Source: Liolophura sinensis (lineage: Eukaryota; Mollusca; Polyplacophora; Chitonida; Chitonidae). From it: 64,000 bases of DNA. The translations under genes were made by a program, and so were the position numbers. This document shows positions 48,929 through 61,255 of this stretch, piece by piece. The number at the start of each line of letters is the position of its first letter. Position 1 is the stretch's first letter. The notes under the pieces are model-generated. The model was not told where the DNA came from, ran no database searches, and saw only the letters and a program-made list of their open reading frames with translations. Where the stretch lies: contig NC_088301.1 of assembly GCF_032854445.1 (NCBI RefSeq), positions 15,246,281 to 15,310,280 of the forward strand, written 5' to 3'.

Positions 48929-51900
48929 ATGTCAGCAGTGGCGAGCATCGTCTTCATCCTGAGTCTATCCAGCGCACATGGTAACGTAAAAATTCACATT
49001 TACCACAAACTATTTACACACCCGGTCCGTTATTTTTCGCCTCACACTTTGGCCACTCTGGTGGAATCGATACTCTAATTTATCTACATTGCCTAAATTC
49101 ATTTATTCAATTGGTTGTTGTTTAAAGCCGTATATGAAGAATTTTTCACCTGCCTGCACGACGGAGGTCTGTTTTATAGGTGGGAGAAATGCACGGACAT
49201 TTTGCACGTTATTGAGGAACTGTCCGTAAGTGTGACGTACAGACATATTGGTTGAACACAGGTGCTCTTTGAAAAAGATTAAACGGCGCAAACAGCCTCA
49301 TTAGAGTCCCCCTTATTGTCACAAATGCCCCACGCCCAAGGCCGGTATTGAACCCGTACCGGTGTCATAACGAATGGAAAGCCACGACCCGCTTTCCATT
49401 AACTAAATGGCTAACTGAATCATTTTACAAATGTCTGCATGATTTTGATCTCAAGGCTGGTGGTTCTTCTCGAGGCATAACCAAACGGATGACAGAAGAA
49501 TATGTATGTCAACACCTGAGGCAGACAACCAACTTCGAGTGGGGTTTCAAATTTTTACCCGACAATACAAGAATGGTGCCGACGTCATTTCCGATTCGGA
49601 GTCAATCCTCCAGTCAGGCTTCGACGCTACCAAAGACACCAAGTTCCTTGTGCACGGATACATGGATTCCGGATACTCAACCTGGGTGCAACGGATGGTA
49701 CAAGACCTTCTCAGGTTTGTAAGTATCCCACATTTAACCATTATATTTATCATATTTTGCTATAGCGTTGACATTTTAACTACAAATCCTGTTATTTGTT
49801 GCAAATTACGAAGTAATCTGGTTAAAAACAGTCACTGATTTCTTATCGAAGAAGAGCGGTTGTAAACATTTGTCAGGATTTTTATAATTAATAAACTTAA
49901 TTGAATTGGTAATAATGCCGAAAATTATGTTTATACAAAGAGTGTTGTATTTTGGGGGGGGGGATGTGGGGTGGAGGAAGCCCGAGTGTTCTGGGTAAAG
50001 TACCTCTGGCAAGCTACTTAAGAACTTTCGCACGTTGAACGTACGTGAACTCAGTATTCAAATCGTGTATCATGCTAGAATATATGCTGTCAGTAACAAA
50101 ATATGTATCTCAGTTGCGCTTTGATTGCAACCGTTCATAAATCCCCCACGGCGATCTAATTCAAAACGATGAACATATAGCCCTGGGCCCCGGGTTAAGC
50201 AGAATTAGACACAATTATGAAGCAGAGCTCCAGAGATTCTGGACGCTCTGTCCATATTTACTTACAAGAAAAAAGAGACCCAACGAAGAACAAGTGCTGA
50301 GAAATGTGCAATTCCATGCCTAAAGTCCGGATTGAACCAACACTTCTGTCGAACTTAGCTTAAGGACCAGAAACCTCCCTATATGACTATAGATGTTTTT
50401 TGACAAAATACATCCACTTCCCGTTCATATATAAAAGGAATGAGTATTTTAAGCGTTCAAAGTAAAGGCAACAATATTATATAAGTGTAAAAATTGAAAA
50501 AAAAAATAAATGCATTAGCATGCTGTTTAAAATTTAACATATGGACAGAAAAGAATGTTTACCATCCATTACTCATTACGCATTCTGCAAATTCGTGAGT
50601 TTTATCATGTGAGAAAGGTAACGTTTAAAGGCTACATAGGCAGCATTTCAGCCATTTCACGGCGCGAACGTGTTAGAACCAGTAAACAGTTGTCTTGACA
50701 GTTGTTGACATGAGAATGATAATTCCCAAATTCAGAACAAATTGCAAATAGACACCTTTAAAACCAGCTAAAACAAGCAAAAATGGATAAAGTTGAAAAC
50801 CACATTATTTATAGTTTTTATATAATATCCTTATCTTTAGATATTTACCAAATAGTTACACGGATCTCGCTTGGCAGCATGACCCCTGTCCAGAACAAAA
50901 GTATGTTTTGAAGAGGTTGTGCCGGATATTTGGGGCAAAAAGTCCATATTCGCTAATTACAATTTTCTTCATTTTCCAGTCATAATTCAAATTATTTGCC
51001 TTTCAATATAAAGATCGTACTATTTACAGTGTTGAAATGATTTTGAAGTTTTGAAGTTATTATGCGTATAAAAATGTTAGAAACTTTACTACCGATTTTA
51101 AATGGTGACATGCGCACAAAGGAGCCTAATACTGGGTGAAAGATACGCAAAAATACGATTGCGCTAATCGATTGTTTGCCAGAAATCTATGGAATAGGCT
51201 CGTGTGACTTATACTGTTTCGCGGGAGAGAAAAAACCTTGACGCCTTGTACGTCAAAGCTTTACAAGAGGACTGATCATAAGTTCCTGTTATTTTCTTCC
51301 CGGAGACTCGTGGGGGGCCATCTCACAGGACAGTCTCACTTTACTACATGACACCTCTTTGTTTCTCCCTCCGACAGTATGACGTCAACGTCTTCAGCGT
51401 CAACTGGTACGAGGGGGCGAACAGTCAGTACTACGGTCAGTCAGCGGCCAACACCCGTCGGGTTGGGGAGATAGTTGCAGACTTTATTCGACAGCTGAGG
51501 AATGTTACGGGAGCTTCGTATGACAGCCAACACCTGATTGGGCTCAGTTTGGGCGCTCATGTCTGCGGCTTTGCAGGGGCCAGTCTAGATGGACAACTCG
51601 CTAGAATTACAGGTGTGCTGAAGAAATCAGGATCCAGTTTCACAAAGCGGCGTACGACTTTTTTCATCGTACATTTGCCGTACGTCACTATTATCGAACC
51701 ATTGTCCTACATTGTGCATATTGTATATGCACGTCTTTGTGAAACTGGGCCCAGGCTCTCATTATATACACATAAATGAAGACAGTTCCAAGTTCAAAGT
51801 GACATTCTTTACAGGGCATGCACCACACTACTTGCACGCTTCACTTTACTGCCACCACCAGGGATGTTTGACTTGCTCACCCTGTGAGACACACGTAAAC

Positions 51901-54175
51901 TTTTTTTCGTGACACACAAGCACCTTTTTCCTTACTGTTTATGTACCGGTAGTAAATTTGTCAGCTTAAACCTCACCGTGGTAGTCAGCGTGCCAGCACG
52001 GCAAAATGACCCAGAAGCCTCTCACCAATGCGATCACTGTGGGTTCACACCCAGCTGATGCTGGCTTCCTCCCCGGCCGTACGTAGGAAGGCCCTGCAGC
52101 AACCTGGGAATGGTCTTAGGTATTGCCACGTTTTTTCTTGTAAAGTGATTCCATACAATGTGCACAAACCTGTGGATTTTTGGGGGTTTCTCTCTGGCTC
52201 TGCCGGGTTTAATCCCTCCCTAATGTTGGCCGCCGTGGCATAAGTGAAATATTCTTGAGAAATATTCTTGCGGCAAACACCAATCATATCAATAAATAAA
52301 TAAATCCAACAGACCACTGTACACTACCAATAAATAAAAAACACACCAGCTGATACTACCCTACCATCCTATGTGTATTCCACAATGTTTATAGAGTGTA
52401 ATAGAAAACAATGGTGTTACAAGCATTTTGATTATACGCAAATTGATGTTGTAGGAGACTGATTTTGAATCAAGTGATTTTCAAGCTACCGCCTTCAAAC
52501 TATTCGTAATTCGGACAAACCTCATCATGAAAACTGTCATCAATCTAATGAAAACGGGAAAAACGTTATTGGATGAGTTGTACGCTGCTTATAAAATAAA
52601 TTTTGTCTTATTTTTATTTCACTGGTCAAATGTACTTATACCTGTATACTTTCAACATGGCTACCACGTACATTGATGTTCAGGGATGGATCCTGCGGGA
52701 CCTTGTTTCCGGTTTTCTGGCCCTGACAGCCGACTCAGCAAGGACGATGCCGTGTTCGTGGACGTCATTCACACGGATGGAGATCACCTTCTCCAAGGAG
52801 GTACGACAACTATGATATTACGTCTGACGTCAATAACTTAGAATCTGTCTAACAGCCCACTTAGACTTACAGGAGAAGGTTTATCTACTGGCGTTAGTTT
52901 TATACCTTAAAATTCCTTGCGAGCAAGGCAAGTAAGATAGACAATATTTTAATGGATCACAAATTTAAGAATCCTTTAATATATGAGGGTCCTCTGTGGG
53001 CTAGTTGTTACCGTGCCAACGCAGCAGAAGTACTTCGGATCATCTCATCAATACGGTCTCTGAGAGGTCAAGTCCTCCTGATGCTGGCTTCCTCTCTGGT
53101 CGAACGTGGATGGTTGTGGGGTTCCACTAGGCCTTGTCCGGGTTTCTCCCACCATAAAACTAGCCGGCGTGGAATAAGTGGAATATTCCCCAGGGCTTTG
53201 ACCGGTTTCCTCCACCAAAATGCTGGCCGCCGTCGTATGAGTGAAATATTCTTAAGTAGGGCGTAAAAAGCTAATCAAATAAATTAATAAATATACGTGG
53301 AAGTATTCTTGAGTGCTGCGTAAAACATCAATGAAAATAAATAAATACATTTAATATGTGCATCTGGTAGTTATGTGCGCTTGTCTCAACAGCGGTGGAA
53401 ACCGTCGGATTTGGTGGTTTACTAAATATTACCACAATCATCAATATGACTGCCGAAATCGGCGGAACTACAAATCAAAGATGAGATTTTAATCTTTGAA
53501 CTTTGGTTTATTATAGGCTTCGGAACTGAATTGCCTATGGGAGACGCCGACTTCTACCCTAATGGCGGAGAAAACCAGCCCGGATGTAAAAGGCTCGCCC
53601 AGCAACTCCTTGCCCTCATCACAGACGGATTCAAAGGTATAGACTCACATGTTCCGTTTTAAACGGCTCTTTAAGCATTTTGACGGCAAGCGTTTGGAAC
53701 CCATCTAAATTCCATAACGTTTTATTGAGACAGACTTATCAAATGTGTTCCTCATAATATTACAATCCCTTGTGGATAATCGTAGGCTAAGGAGCATCCT
53801 ACCGTGTTCGTCTCCATGCCATACATTCAATGAATCAAACCTACCTTGCGATACGCAATGTTTGATTTAGCATCTATCTGATTAAGTTGTATCCAAACCC
53901 TGTCGCTAAACTATATCATTTACACACAACATAAAACAGGGGTGGGAAGCGGCATGATGTGCAGCCATCTGCGATCCCAGCATCTGTTCCGAAACTCCAT
54001 CAACCCTGCCAACTCCTTCAAGGCCTACCCCTGCGATACACAGGACGATTACGAGACATGCACTACCTGTGGGACCAGGGGCTGTTCCAGGATGGGCTAT
54101 CACGCATCACCACAGCAGCATGGAATCTACACCCTGCGCACGCAAAGTGGACCTCCTTACAGCTTTGATTTCTAG
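48929..54175 (+). CDS. Secreted pancreatic-lipase-family triacylglycerol lipase/phospholipase (complete, 6 exons, 340 aa)
   Basis: Secreted alpha/beta-hydrolase that cleaves acylglycerol or phospholipid esters. Exons: 48929-48980, 49456-49718, 51378-51612, 52684-52800, 53517-53636, 53940-54175; phases 1, 0, 1, 1, 1. Exon 1 encodes a hydrophobic signal peptide ([18 protein letters not shown]). Exon 2 has the FLVHGY oxyanion strand. Exon 3 holds the nucleophile elbow GLSLG with Ser162. Exon 4 has MDPAGPCF with Asp186 and the conserved DVIHTD. Exon 5 has DFYPNGG and the first lid cysteine (C246). Exon 6 has C270-S-H272-L-R with the catalytic His. The 23 residues between C246 and C270 match a full-size lid of the pancreatic lipase type. 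The protein ends shortly after the catalytic domain, so the C-terminal PLAT domain of vertebrate pancreatic lipase is absent, as in many invertebrate members. The acceptor of exon 2 (49456) is chosen on phase and is the least certain boundary. Substrate preference cannot be told from sequence. Confidence 0.9.
49101..49345 (-). repeat. SINE family 1-like, diverged
   Basis: 'attggttgttgtttaaagcc', 'ttcacctgcctgcacgacgg' and a head-side 'ggtattgaacccgtaccg' in lipase intron 1. Confidence 0.45.
51629..51755. mobile_element. MITE with 'CAGTTTCACAAAG' inverted ends, copy 2
   Basis: Left 'ccagtttcacaaagcg', right 'cgtctttgtgaaactgggcc': a clear terminal inverted repeat around a body shared with 42235-42380. 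It starts 17 bp after lipase exon 3. Confidence 0.75.
51972..52305 (+). repeat. SINE family 1, full length
   Basis: It runs from 'gtggtagtcagcgtgccagc' and 'caccaatgcgatcactgtgg' through the body to the (AAAT)n tail, with an internal ~60-bp insertion (about 52105-52165) and a duplicated 'gaaatattcttg'. It is in lipase intron 3. Confidence 0.75.
52310..52525 (+). repeat. Segment shared downstream of two SINEs, copy 2
   Basis: Partner of 43799-43990; it begins at the SINE tail and ends near 'cgtaattcggacaaac'. Confidence 0.7.
53000..53345 (+). repeat. SINE family 1, copy with a tandem 3' end
   Basis: The head and B-box area ('tgagaggtcaagtcctcctg') are followed by two successive body ends ('aagtggaatattcccc', then 'gtatgagtgaaatattct') and a further tail fragment to 53345. 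In lipase intron 4. Confidence 0.65.
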
Positions 54176-54417
54176 GGTACCTAGGTAATTACACATTGTA
54201 TTTTGCGTTCGAAAACATCGCAACATTGTAGAAATAATATCTACCGGCGCTATCCGAATTTGAGTTTTCTTCCATCAAGGCGTTGACAATAGGATATCTG
54301 AAGGTGTCAACATTTTACGGTCCACCCAGGTGCGCTTTCCTAAGCCTGCATCAGAACGTTAGTGATGCGATGTCTATAGCGTTCGAATTTTGTAGTCCAC
54401 TATGTGTGATTGCAGTT

Positions 54418-54423
54418 AATAAA
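54418..54423 (+). terminator. Poly(A) signal of the lipase gene
   Basis: AATAAA stands 243 bp past the lipase stop codon on the same strand and is the first canonical signal there. Confidence 0.6.
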
Positions 54424-56069
54424 GTTCAATATACTTGAAACACAGACGTTTTGTACATCAGCTCTGTTTACATGACATCGTACATTTATATACTCTAAGA
54501 TGTCCACTGATGACAATGTGATCAAAAGAGAACAAACTAAAAGGAAAGGTTAAATGCAACGTGAGTGTAACAAGTTTAATGAGCGATATGAGCGATGTGT
54601 GAGCGATATACATGGTGAGACATAACGAATGACAGAGGCCTACATCATAAGTTTACCTCCGTCTTGGAATGAGAAATGAACGTTTCCTTTAAGATGTTTT
54701 CAATTGTTTGAAGTCGCTGGTTTATTAGCAGTTTTAAGTCATACGGTCTGTTATGTATGTAGCTGGTGAGATGGCTTTCCACGGGTCCAATGCGTGTTAG
54801 AAAACGATTTCAACAAATATCACAAGTCACATTATATTAAGGGTATGCCATCAAGCGTTTACTTTCACTCCGTCTTCTGTAACTTTACAATGAATATAAT
54901 TCTCTGCCGCCGTGCTGCGTTATTGTGTCCATTCCTCCTTAATCCGATGCAAGGGGACTGATATGCAAGTATCACCAGGATCGATGCACGAACAGATGAA
55001 ATCGAAGAGCAACAAATAGACATATTTTGATTAACGACAACTAAAAAAATAGCATATTTACACAACTGCACGGATACTGATTAAAGTGGACATATATACT
55101 GAACGGGTATTACTTTGTAAATACAGGAAATTTGATATGATCAGCGAATATGGATTTGTTTACTCACAGTTTCCATCATTGTGTTTTACACTGGTATAAC
55201 TGGCGGCATGACCGTTTTTGTGAGTTGAACACCCTCAGATTTACTACATTGTATGTCACGGAAGTCGTTATAGCTGTCCATGACAACTGGAGTCTGCACA
55301 CGATTTTGGAGGCAAAAGTAATCAACTCAACAAATGTTGAGTAAAGACAGTTTACAATAACACAGAGGGCTAAAATGTTAAATCAGCATTTAATCAAGTT
55401 CTCCATTTCTATCTGTAAAGCAGTATATCGGTTTGCAAGCTTTGAGATCTATGAGGCATCCATACACCGAGATCACAGATTACAGCTTAAATTCCATGTA
55501 TAATATTTATCTGATGGTTATTTTACTCTACACTTCAACAAAATTTAACCTAATATGACTCGTGAGTAAGCTGGCTTATGAGTGGAGGGAGGAAACAATT
55601 TGAAGCAGAAAACAAAGCCGCATACGCAACCTACCAGCCGCTGAACCACCGGAGCCTGGATTTGAGCAATATACCACAGCAGTGTAGAGATCTCACTGAG
55701 AACGTCAGATAACCACAACCCAACCACCAGTAAATACACTGTTTATATATCAGGAAAGAGCACATCGCTTTGGAACGGCTACAGTAGGGAACATGTGTTT
55801 TGTTTTAAAGCCTACAGACAAGAAATGCCGTTGCTCCTTGCATGAGTGATGTATGGTACTTCATCCTCTTCGCTCTGTGGCCAGGATTTGCTGATCCAGT
55901 ACTTTTTTCGCGCAAGTTGAAAACCAGTGAAAAAAAAATAACGCAGTGTCATAAAGTCGCCTTACATTTATTCGGTTTTTTGCGTATGTAGAGTTCTGTG
56001 CATCGTGAGAATATCAAACCCGTTGCAATCACACAGAAAAGAGTTCAACGGGGTTTTTGTAACCGTACG

Positions 56070-56228
56070 TCATGAACAACGCAGGTCATGAACAACACAG
56101 TTGTCGGACTCCCTCCACATGGCCGTCTCGTTACAGGTTTCGATTACGTCACCAGTGCTATCACAGGAGAGGCCCATGTAGCACGCGTTATCGGATGAGG
56201 TTCTTACAGTTTGGCAGTACCATGGCAC
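56070..56228 (-). CDS. Candidate terminal exon encoding a cysteine-rich segment
   Basis: Minus-strand reading from about 56228 to a TGA at 56070-56072 gives about 52 residues with six cysteines, including CYMGLSC and ETCNETAMW, and one NET glycosylation sequon. The third codon positions are GC-rich against an AT-rich surround, which looks coding. A weak acceptor (AAG before GTG CCA) sits at 56229. No family was recognised and no partner exon was identified. It could be the last exon of a secreted protein or a coding-like fragment of a repeat. Confidence 0.3.
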   Translation of the reverse strand: MPWYCQTVRTSSDNACYMGLSCDSTGDVIETCNETAMWRESDNCVVHDLRCS

Positions 56229-58887
56229 CTTCCATGACAGCAGGCGTTGTATGGTTAATAGTACAAAAAATTCTGATGTCACCGTATGTAGCAAAAGGTG
56301 AGACTGCGGAGGTTGAAAGTGGAGACATGATATTTTCAGTAGTTACCTTGTTCACAGATTTGAATGTTGACAATGGCTATATCCTGATACATATACATTC
56401 ACGTAATTGATCATCCTCTCTGTGGATTACATTACACAACACCAGAAACTGGAGGAAAACTATGATCCATTTCAAGGTTCATGTGGCTTTTGATGTTCTT
56501 GAACTACCACTCTTCTATGTCATGAACTTTCTCGGGATATCTCTGTTTTATATTTATATATTATTTACGGTTGATTTTTTTATCATATATAACGCAACAT
56601 TTTGGGGAGTGATTTCGGAATCATTGACCGGATACGTTCTCTATTGAAAAATTGGCTTATTGACCTCTGACAGAAGCCAAAAAATTTTTGATTGGACATG
56701 TTAGTTTTATGACATTTGTAGGAAATGTGAAACCAGGTCAGGTTCACCGACATGACCTTGGCTCCTGCTTGACTGATTTTTTAGGATTATTTTCGTCATT
56801 TCACAACAGTGTAGCAGGTTGGACCCAAGGCCGACATATTATACTGCTGCCTCACTGGAAGGTTAGGCCGCAGGCACAAAATGGCACGTTGCCCCTCCGA
56901 GGCACATTATACTGAGACCGGGCCAATCGTCCAGCACTTGGTCTAATCATCTTATTCTGAGTGTCAAGCGAGGAAGTAGCAAGACTGAACCCCGAAACTA
57001 TCGTATATACAACACAGGCTATCTATCGACTATAAACATAATACTAAAGATTATATGTACATCACATAAACATACATACTGATATATGTTCTTGCTAATA
57101 TGATTGGTGCTCAGGAATTCATTACATATATATAGGTTCTCAGATTTACGGTTAGAGGACGGCACAGTGCCCAGACTAAAGCACGGGCAAAACTGCTGGC
57201 TCAACGATCCAGTCGCAGCAGTAGCCAGAGATGAATTTGTGGGCACGTGGCCTCATTGTTCAAAGGCCTGCTAGTCACAGCGAGACAGCGTTTTAACGAT
57301 CTGAGCTAAATGTGCTCCAGTGAAATTTAAGATTTAGACAATCTCTTACGTGGACGGAGACGCTGACACTTGTGCATATTTCCTTTGACATTTCAGAAAT
57401 ATGCATTTCCTAGAGTCATAGGGGAATTAACCCTAAGTATAATATTGAACAACAACAACTGTAATTGCGTTTTTAGCCAGTATTGGTTTCACAAAGCCAA
57501 TGAAATCTTGATATAAAACATGGTTTGAATCTGCAGAGAGGAACAGCACACAAAGAAGCCATTGAAACTTTTAAATCAGGTATTAATTAAATATATTTAT
57601 TTTCGAATGAATATATTTCTTGCAACTTTGGTCAAGTATCCTTCATAAAATTTAGTTAAAACAGTGAACAAAGACAAGATGGATACACTGTGCCAAGTTC
57701 TCTGACTGCTTTGTTTTTATACTGGCCAAGAATTCAGATTCATACAACGTGCGGCAAACACCATTTGGGTCGTCAGTCTGTATAGGAATAAATGCCCCCA
57801 AAATGTTTACACTTTTATTCACCTGGTTGTTCATAAGAATAAAACGTTGCCTGTAATATTGCAAAACCTCCCTAGTACACTGAGACGCTTGGTGTCAAAA
57901 CACTTGTCAGTACGTGTTAATCAGGGAACGGGCAGTGGCATGAAGGCAAAGCAAGGTTTAAGTGTGATAGAAAATACCACTTTTGAAAATTAACTTATTT
58001 ATAATGACTGTTGTTTAACGCTGTACTCAATAACTTTTGCGGAGCAACCCACTGCCTTTCGACTGTGACTATGAGCCACATTCGAAACAACGAGAGCTGG
58101 ATTCGGACACGCGACCTCGCTATTCAAATGCCTGACAATGTCAGTGAGCCACTGTTTTACTGGTGAGCCAGCAATGCCATCCACTCTGAAAATGTATAGT
58201 CTTATTTCAATGTGGGGAATCTTATAAAAACCGGAAACTGCATTCTACGGTTGGATATTTACATTGGATTTAACAACTACTCCAGATGTGCAGTAAGTAT
58301 CCTAGCGCTAATTGGCTAATGTGTGAATAAATAATTTATTTTGATTCATCCTTTGCAAGCTAACTACCGTTTTTTACTGTTTGCTTTTTAATGTCTCCTT
58401 ATAATTGATACGTTCATTTGTACAACACAGTTACAGGAGGTATATTTAAGAAGCCGATTGACCTGATGAATAATTGATTAACTTGTGATATTAACTGCAC
58501 GCTTGATAAACAGTACATTGCCATCGGCAGCAAACTGGTTAATATTTCGCCAATTGATACTGGTCAGTATTAATATCTTTGAGAGTAGATAAAACGTATA
58601 TTCACAACACAGTACTTTATTACTTTTCTTTGATACAAAATGCTTTTACCTTAATGTATACATTTGTGAAATTGTTTTTTTTTTCATCTGATCGACTTCA
58701 CAATGGTATTAGGATTATCTAGAGAACATGGACAATCTTCCCGTCATTAAGGTCAACTAACAAAGACTTCCAAACTATTTACTGGAATAGCTTCACAATG
58801 ACGTGCACAAACATCCCAGCTGAAGGTCTATGGTCTGTGTCCTTCAGCTTAGAGTGAACATAAAGTTATCCAGTAAAGTTGAATTAA

Positions 58888-59015
58888 TGAATTTATTTAT
58901 TTGCTTGGTTTTTTATGTCGTACTCAATAATATTTGACTTATACCACGGAGGCCAGCATTATTGTGAGAGGAAACCGGGCGGATCCCAGGGAAACCGACG
59001 ACCATCAGCTGGTTT
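58888..59015 (-). repeat. SINE family 1, 3' half
   Basis: 'atttatttatttgcttgg', 'catattattg'-type body and 'gaggaaaccgggcggatccc'. Confidence 0.65.
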
Positions 59016-59156
59016 ATGTTAAAGGATACAAATACATGTATGCTTGTTTCTACGAAAAATGTAGAAGATTAGAGACAGATTATGTTAACAATCTCAGGCA
59101 AACGCCTGTAAAAAGTCAGACGATTGTATTTCATGTCTTAGATAGTCATAACATTA

Positions 59157-59604
59157 CACTCAAAAATTAATGTGTTAACTTTAACAGAATGTCTGTTGTC
59201 TGATGCTAGAATGTATGCTATTACAACAGATTGTTCTGTTAAATATAACACACACGTTCTACAATTCAATATAAAGATTCTATTTCCCATCAATGCATTC
59301 GCTGGGAGCCCAGCTCATGCTGGATTCGTCTCCGGGCGTACGTGGGGAGGTCTGTCAGCAATCTGCAGATGGTCGTGGGTTTTCCCTGGTTTCCTCCCAC
59401 CATAATGCTGGCCGCTGTCGCATAAGTGAAATATTCTTGAGTACGGCATAAAACATTAAACAAATAATTAAATAAATAAAGACTATCAGACTTACAGGGT
59501 ATTATGTTGAATATGACAGAATATTGTTATAATAGCGGAATGCATTCTAGCATCACTCAGACAACATACTTTCCGTTAAAACTAAGAGGTTAATTTTTTG
59601 AGTG
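59157..59604. mobile_element. MITE with long inverted ends, split by a SINE
   Basis: The outer ends are 'cactcaaaaattaa' and its inverse 'ttaattttttgagtg'; inverted similarity extends inward ('gtctgatgctagaatgtatg' against the reverse of 'cattctagcatcactcagac'). TA on both sides (59155-59156, 59605-59606) suggests a Tc1/mariner-type target duplication. Without the inserted SINE it is about 255 bp. Confidence 0.75.
59288..59480 (+). repeat. SINE family 1, 5'-truncated, nested in a MITE
   Basis: Body and (AAAT)n tail ('taaacaaataattaaataaa') between the two halves of the MITE. Confidence 0.75.
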
Positions 59605-59867
59605 TAGCCACTCTGTGATTTGAATATCTTCAATGGGCCGGAACTACATGTAATGGATTGGGTCTGCGGGGGAGCCGTTCCCTTCCACTGACGTCACTAT
59701 ACGTGTAAGTCGTGTGCGACCCTCTCCTGACATGATCGTTGTGAGAAGCAAAGTGTATATGCATTAGTTAAAGACGTATAACGCATAAAGTTACTTGAAT
59801 AAATGGCTTCCATACTAGCATGGTACACGAATTGAATAATAATTTCTCTTATTCATCTAGAAAATAC

Positions 59868-59912
59868 CTGGTATACGAATGTCTGTTTCGAGGCATAGAT
59901 CCACGTCAGCTT
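59868..59912 (-). CDS. Candidate 45-bp internal exon
   Basis: On the minus strand a pyrimidine-rich acceptor is followed by an open 15-codon block (KLTWIYASKQTFVYQ) and a GTATTT donor. Both ends fit splice rules, but so short a block can occur by chance, and no neighbouring exon or family supports it. Confidence 0.15.
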
Positions 59913-61014
59913 CTACATAAAACAGGAAAGAGCTGACATAAAACCGTCATCCAGAAGACTCGACCTTCGAGCAGTACCATTGGCCAAAAGGAGAAATCAA
60001 GTTAGCCAAGAATATGTGCATACATTTCTCGTGTACACGTAGTAATACACGTTTATTTCCAAACATGATTATAGGATTTTTAATAGCCGGACAAAAGCCT
60101 ATGTTCGAATGTATGGCTAATTTTCTTGTGGCGAACATTGTGTTCTCAATCCTGCTATTTAGCACTCTCTTTGTTTCCTGTGCATTGTCTTCGCGCAAAC
60201 GTTTATTGGATGTGATGAAGACGTAGACTATGAGTAACTGAAGACCATTAACGCCTTATCCATTCATCATCGAGGAACTTCATGATCTAATGTCATTTAT
60301 CATCGCTGCATTTTTCACCTTATTCGGCTTATCCCATGGTCTTAGATGATGCGCAAGTTGTTACATTTTAAGCACTTTAACGAACATTTAGATTAAAAGC
60401 ATAACTGAGTATGGTATAATACAACAATTACATAAATAAATAAATTTATAAGCGACAACCTGACCTTATTGACGGTATACAGAGGTACATCTTTGAATAC
60501 CATTCTAACAATACTCCTCTGACGAGCTACATGCTCTTCTAACAAAGAGGATATTGTCCTAAGTTTATTTATCAGTAGGTGTTATAACTATGCGAATTAC
60601 GCGTGAAACCCAAGCGATATTTCTCAACGGTTCGCAGCTTGCTTTTGATTTTGTGTGCTACTTGACATTGCATAATTGTTCACAAATTGCCAAGGTGACT
60701 AGATGTTAGATAGTAAGGTGAGCAGCAATTACTTGTTTCATCCATTTCATCGCTTTCATCGATCAGCCTCGGGATTAAGCCATAAAAGCTTTAATTCATT
60801 CTGACCGAGTCCCTTCTCCCCTGCTCTATGCTCAATGACACTATATTGCGGCAGTGGCCTTGTCTTAAATTACATGTCCAGGTTATCATTACAAAAGAGA
60901 CTCGCCCATTCCATATTTATTTCATTTGAGACTGTATCACCCTTACCTCTGTTCTATAAGGTGAACGACAAATGTAACCAACCTGACTATTTACGATCAT
61001 TATTTATTCAGGGC

Positions 61015-61255
61015 CTAGGTCACATAGTGGTTATAGCGTGCAAGCACGGAATAATGACCCAGGAGCACTGACAGCACTTGCGCCATCGCTCTGAGTTCAA
61101 GTCCAGCTCATTGGTTTACTCTCTGGTTGTACCTCTGAACATCTGACAGCAACCTGCGGATGGCCGTGCATTTCCCGGACACGGTTTCCCTCTACCATAA
61201 TGCTGACCACCGTTGTATAAGTGAAATATTCTTGAGTACTGCAGAAACGATATGT
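61015..61255 (+). repeat. SINE family 1, near full length
   Basis: 'tcacatagtggttatagcgt' (A-box), 'gagttcaagtccagctcatt' (B-box), the body and 'gtgaaatattcttgagtact'; the tail is lost. Confidence 0.75.

Noticed and set aside
55545-55739. Hydrophobic 64-codon minus-strand ORF
   Set aside because: The reading crosses a tRNA-like 'gctcaaatccagg' stretch, so a degraded SINE head is more likely than a membrane protein exon.
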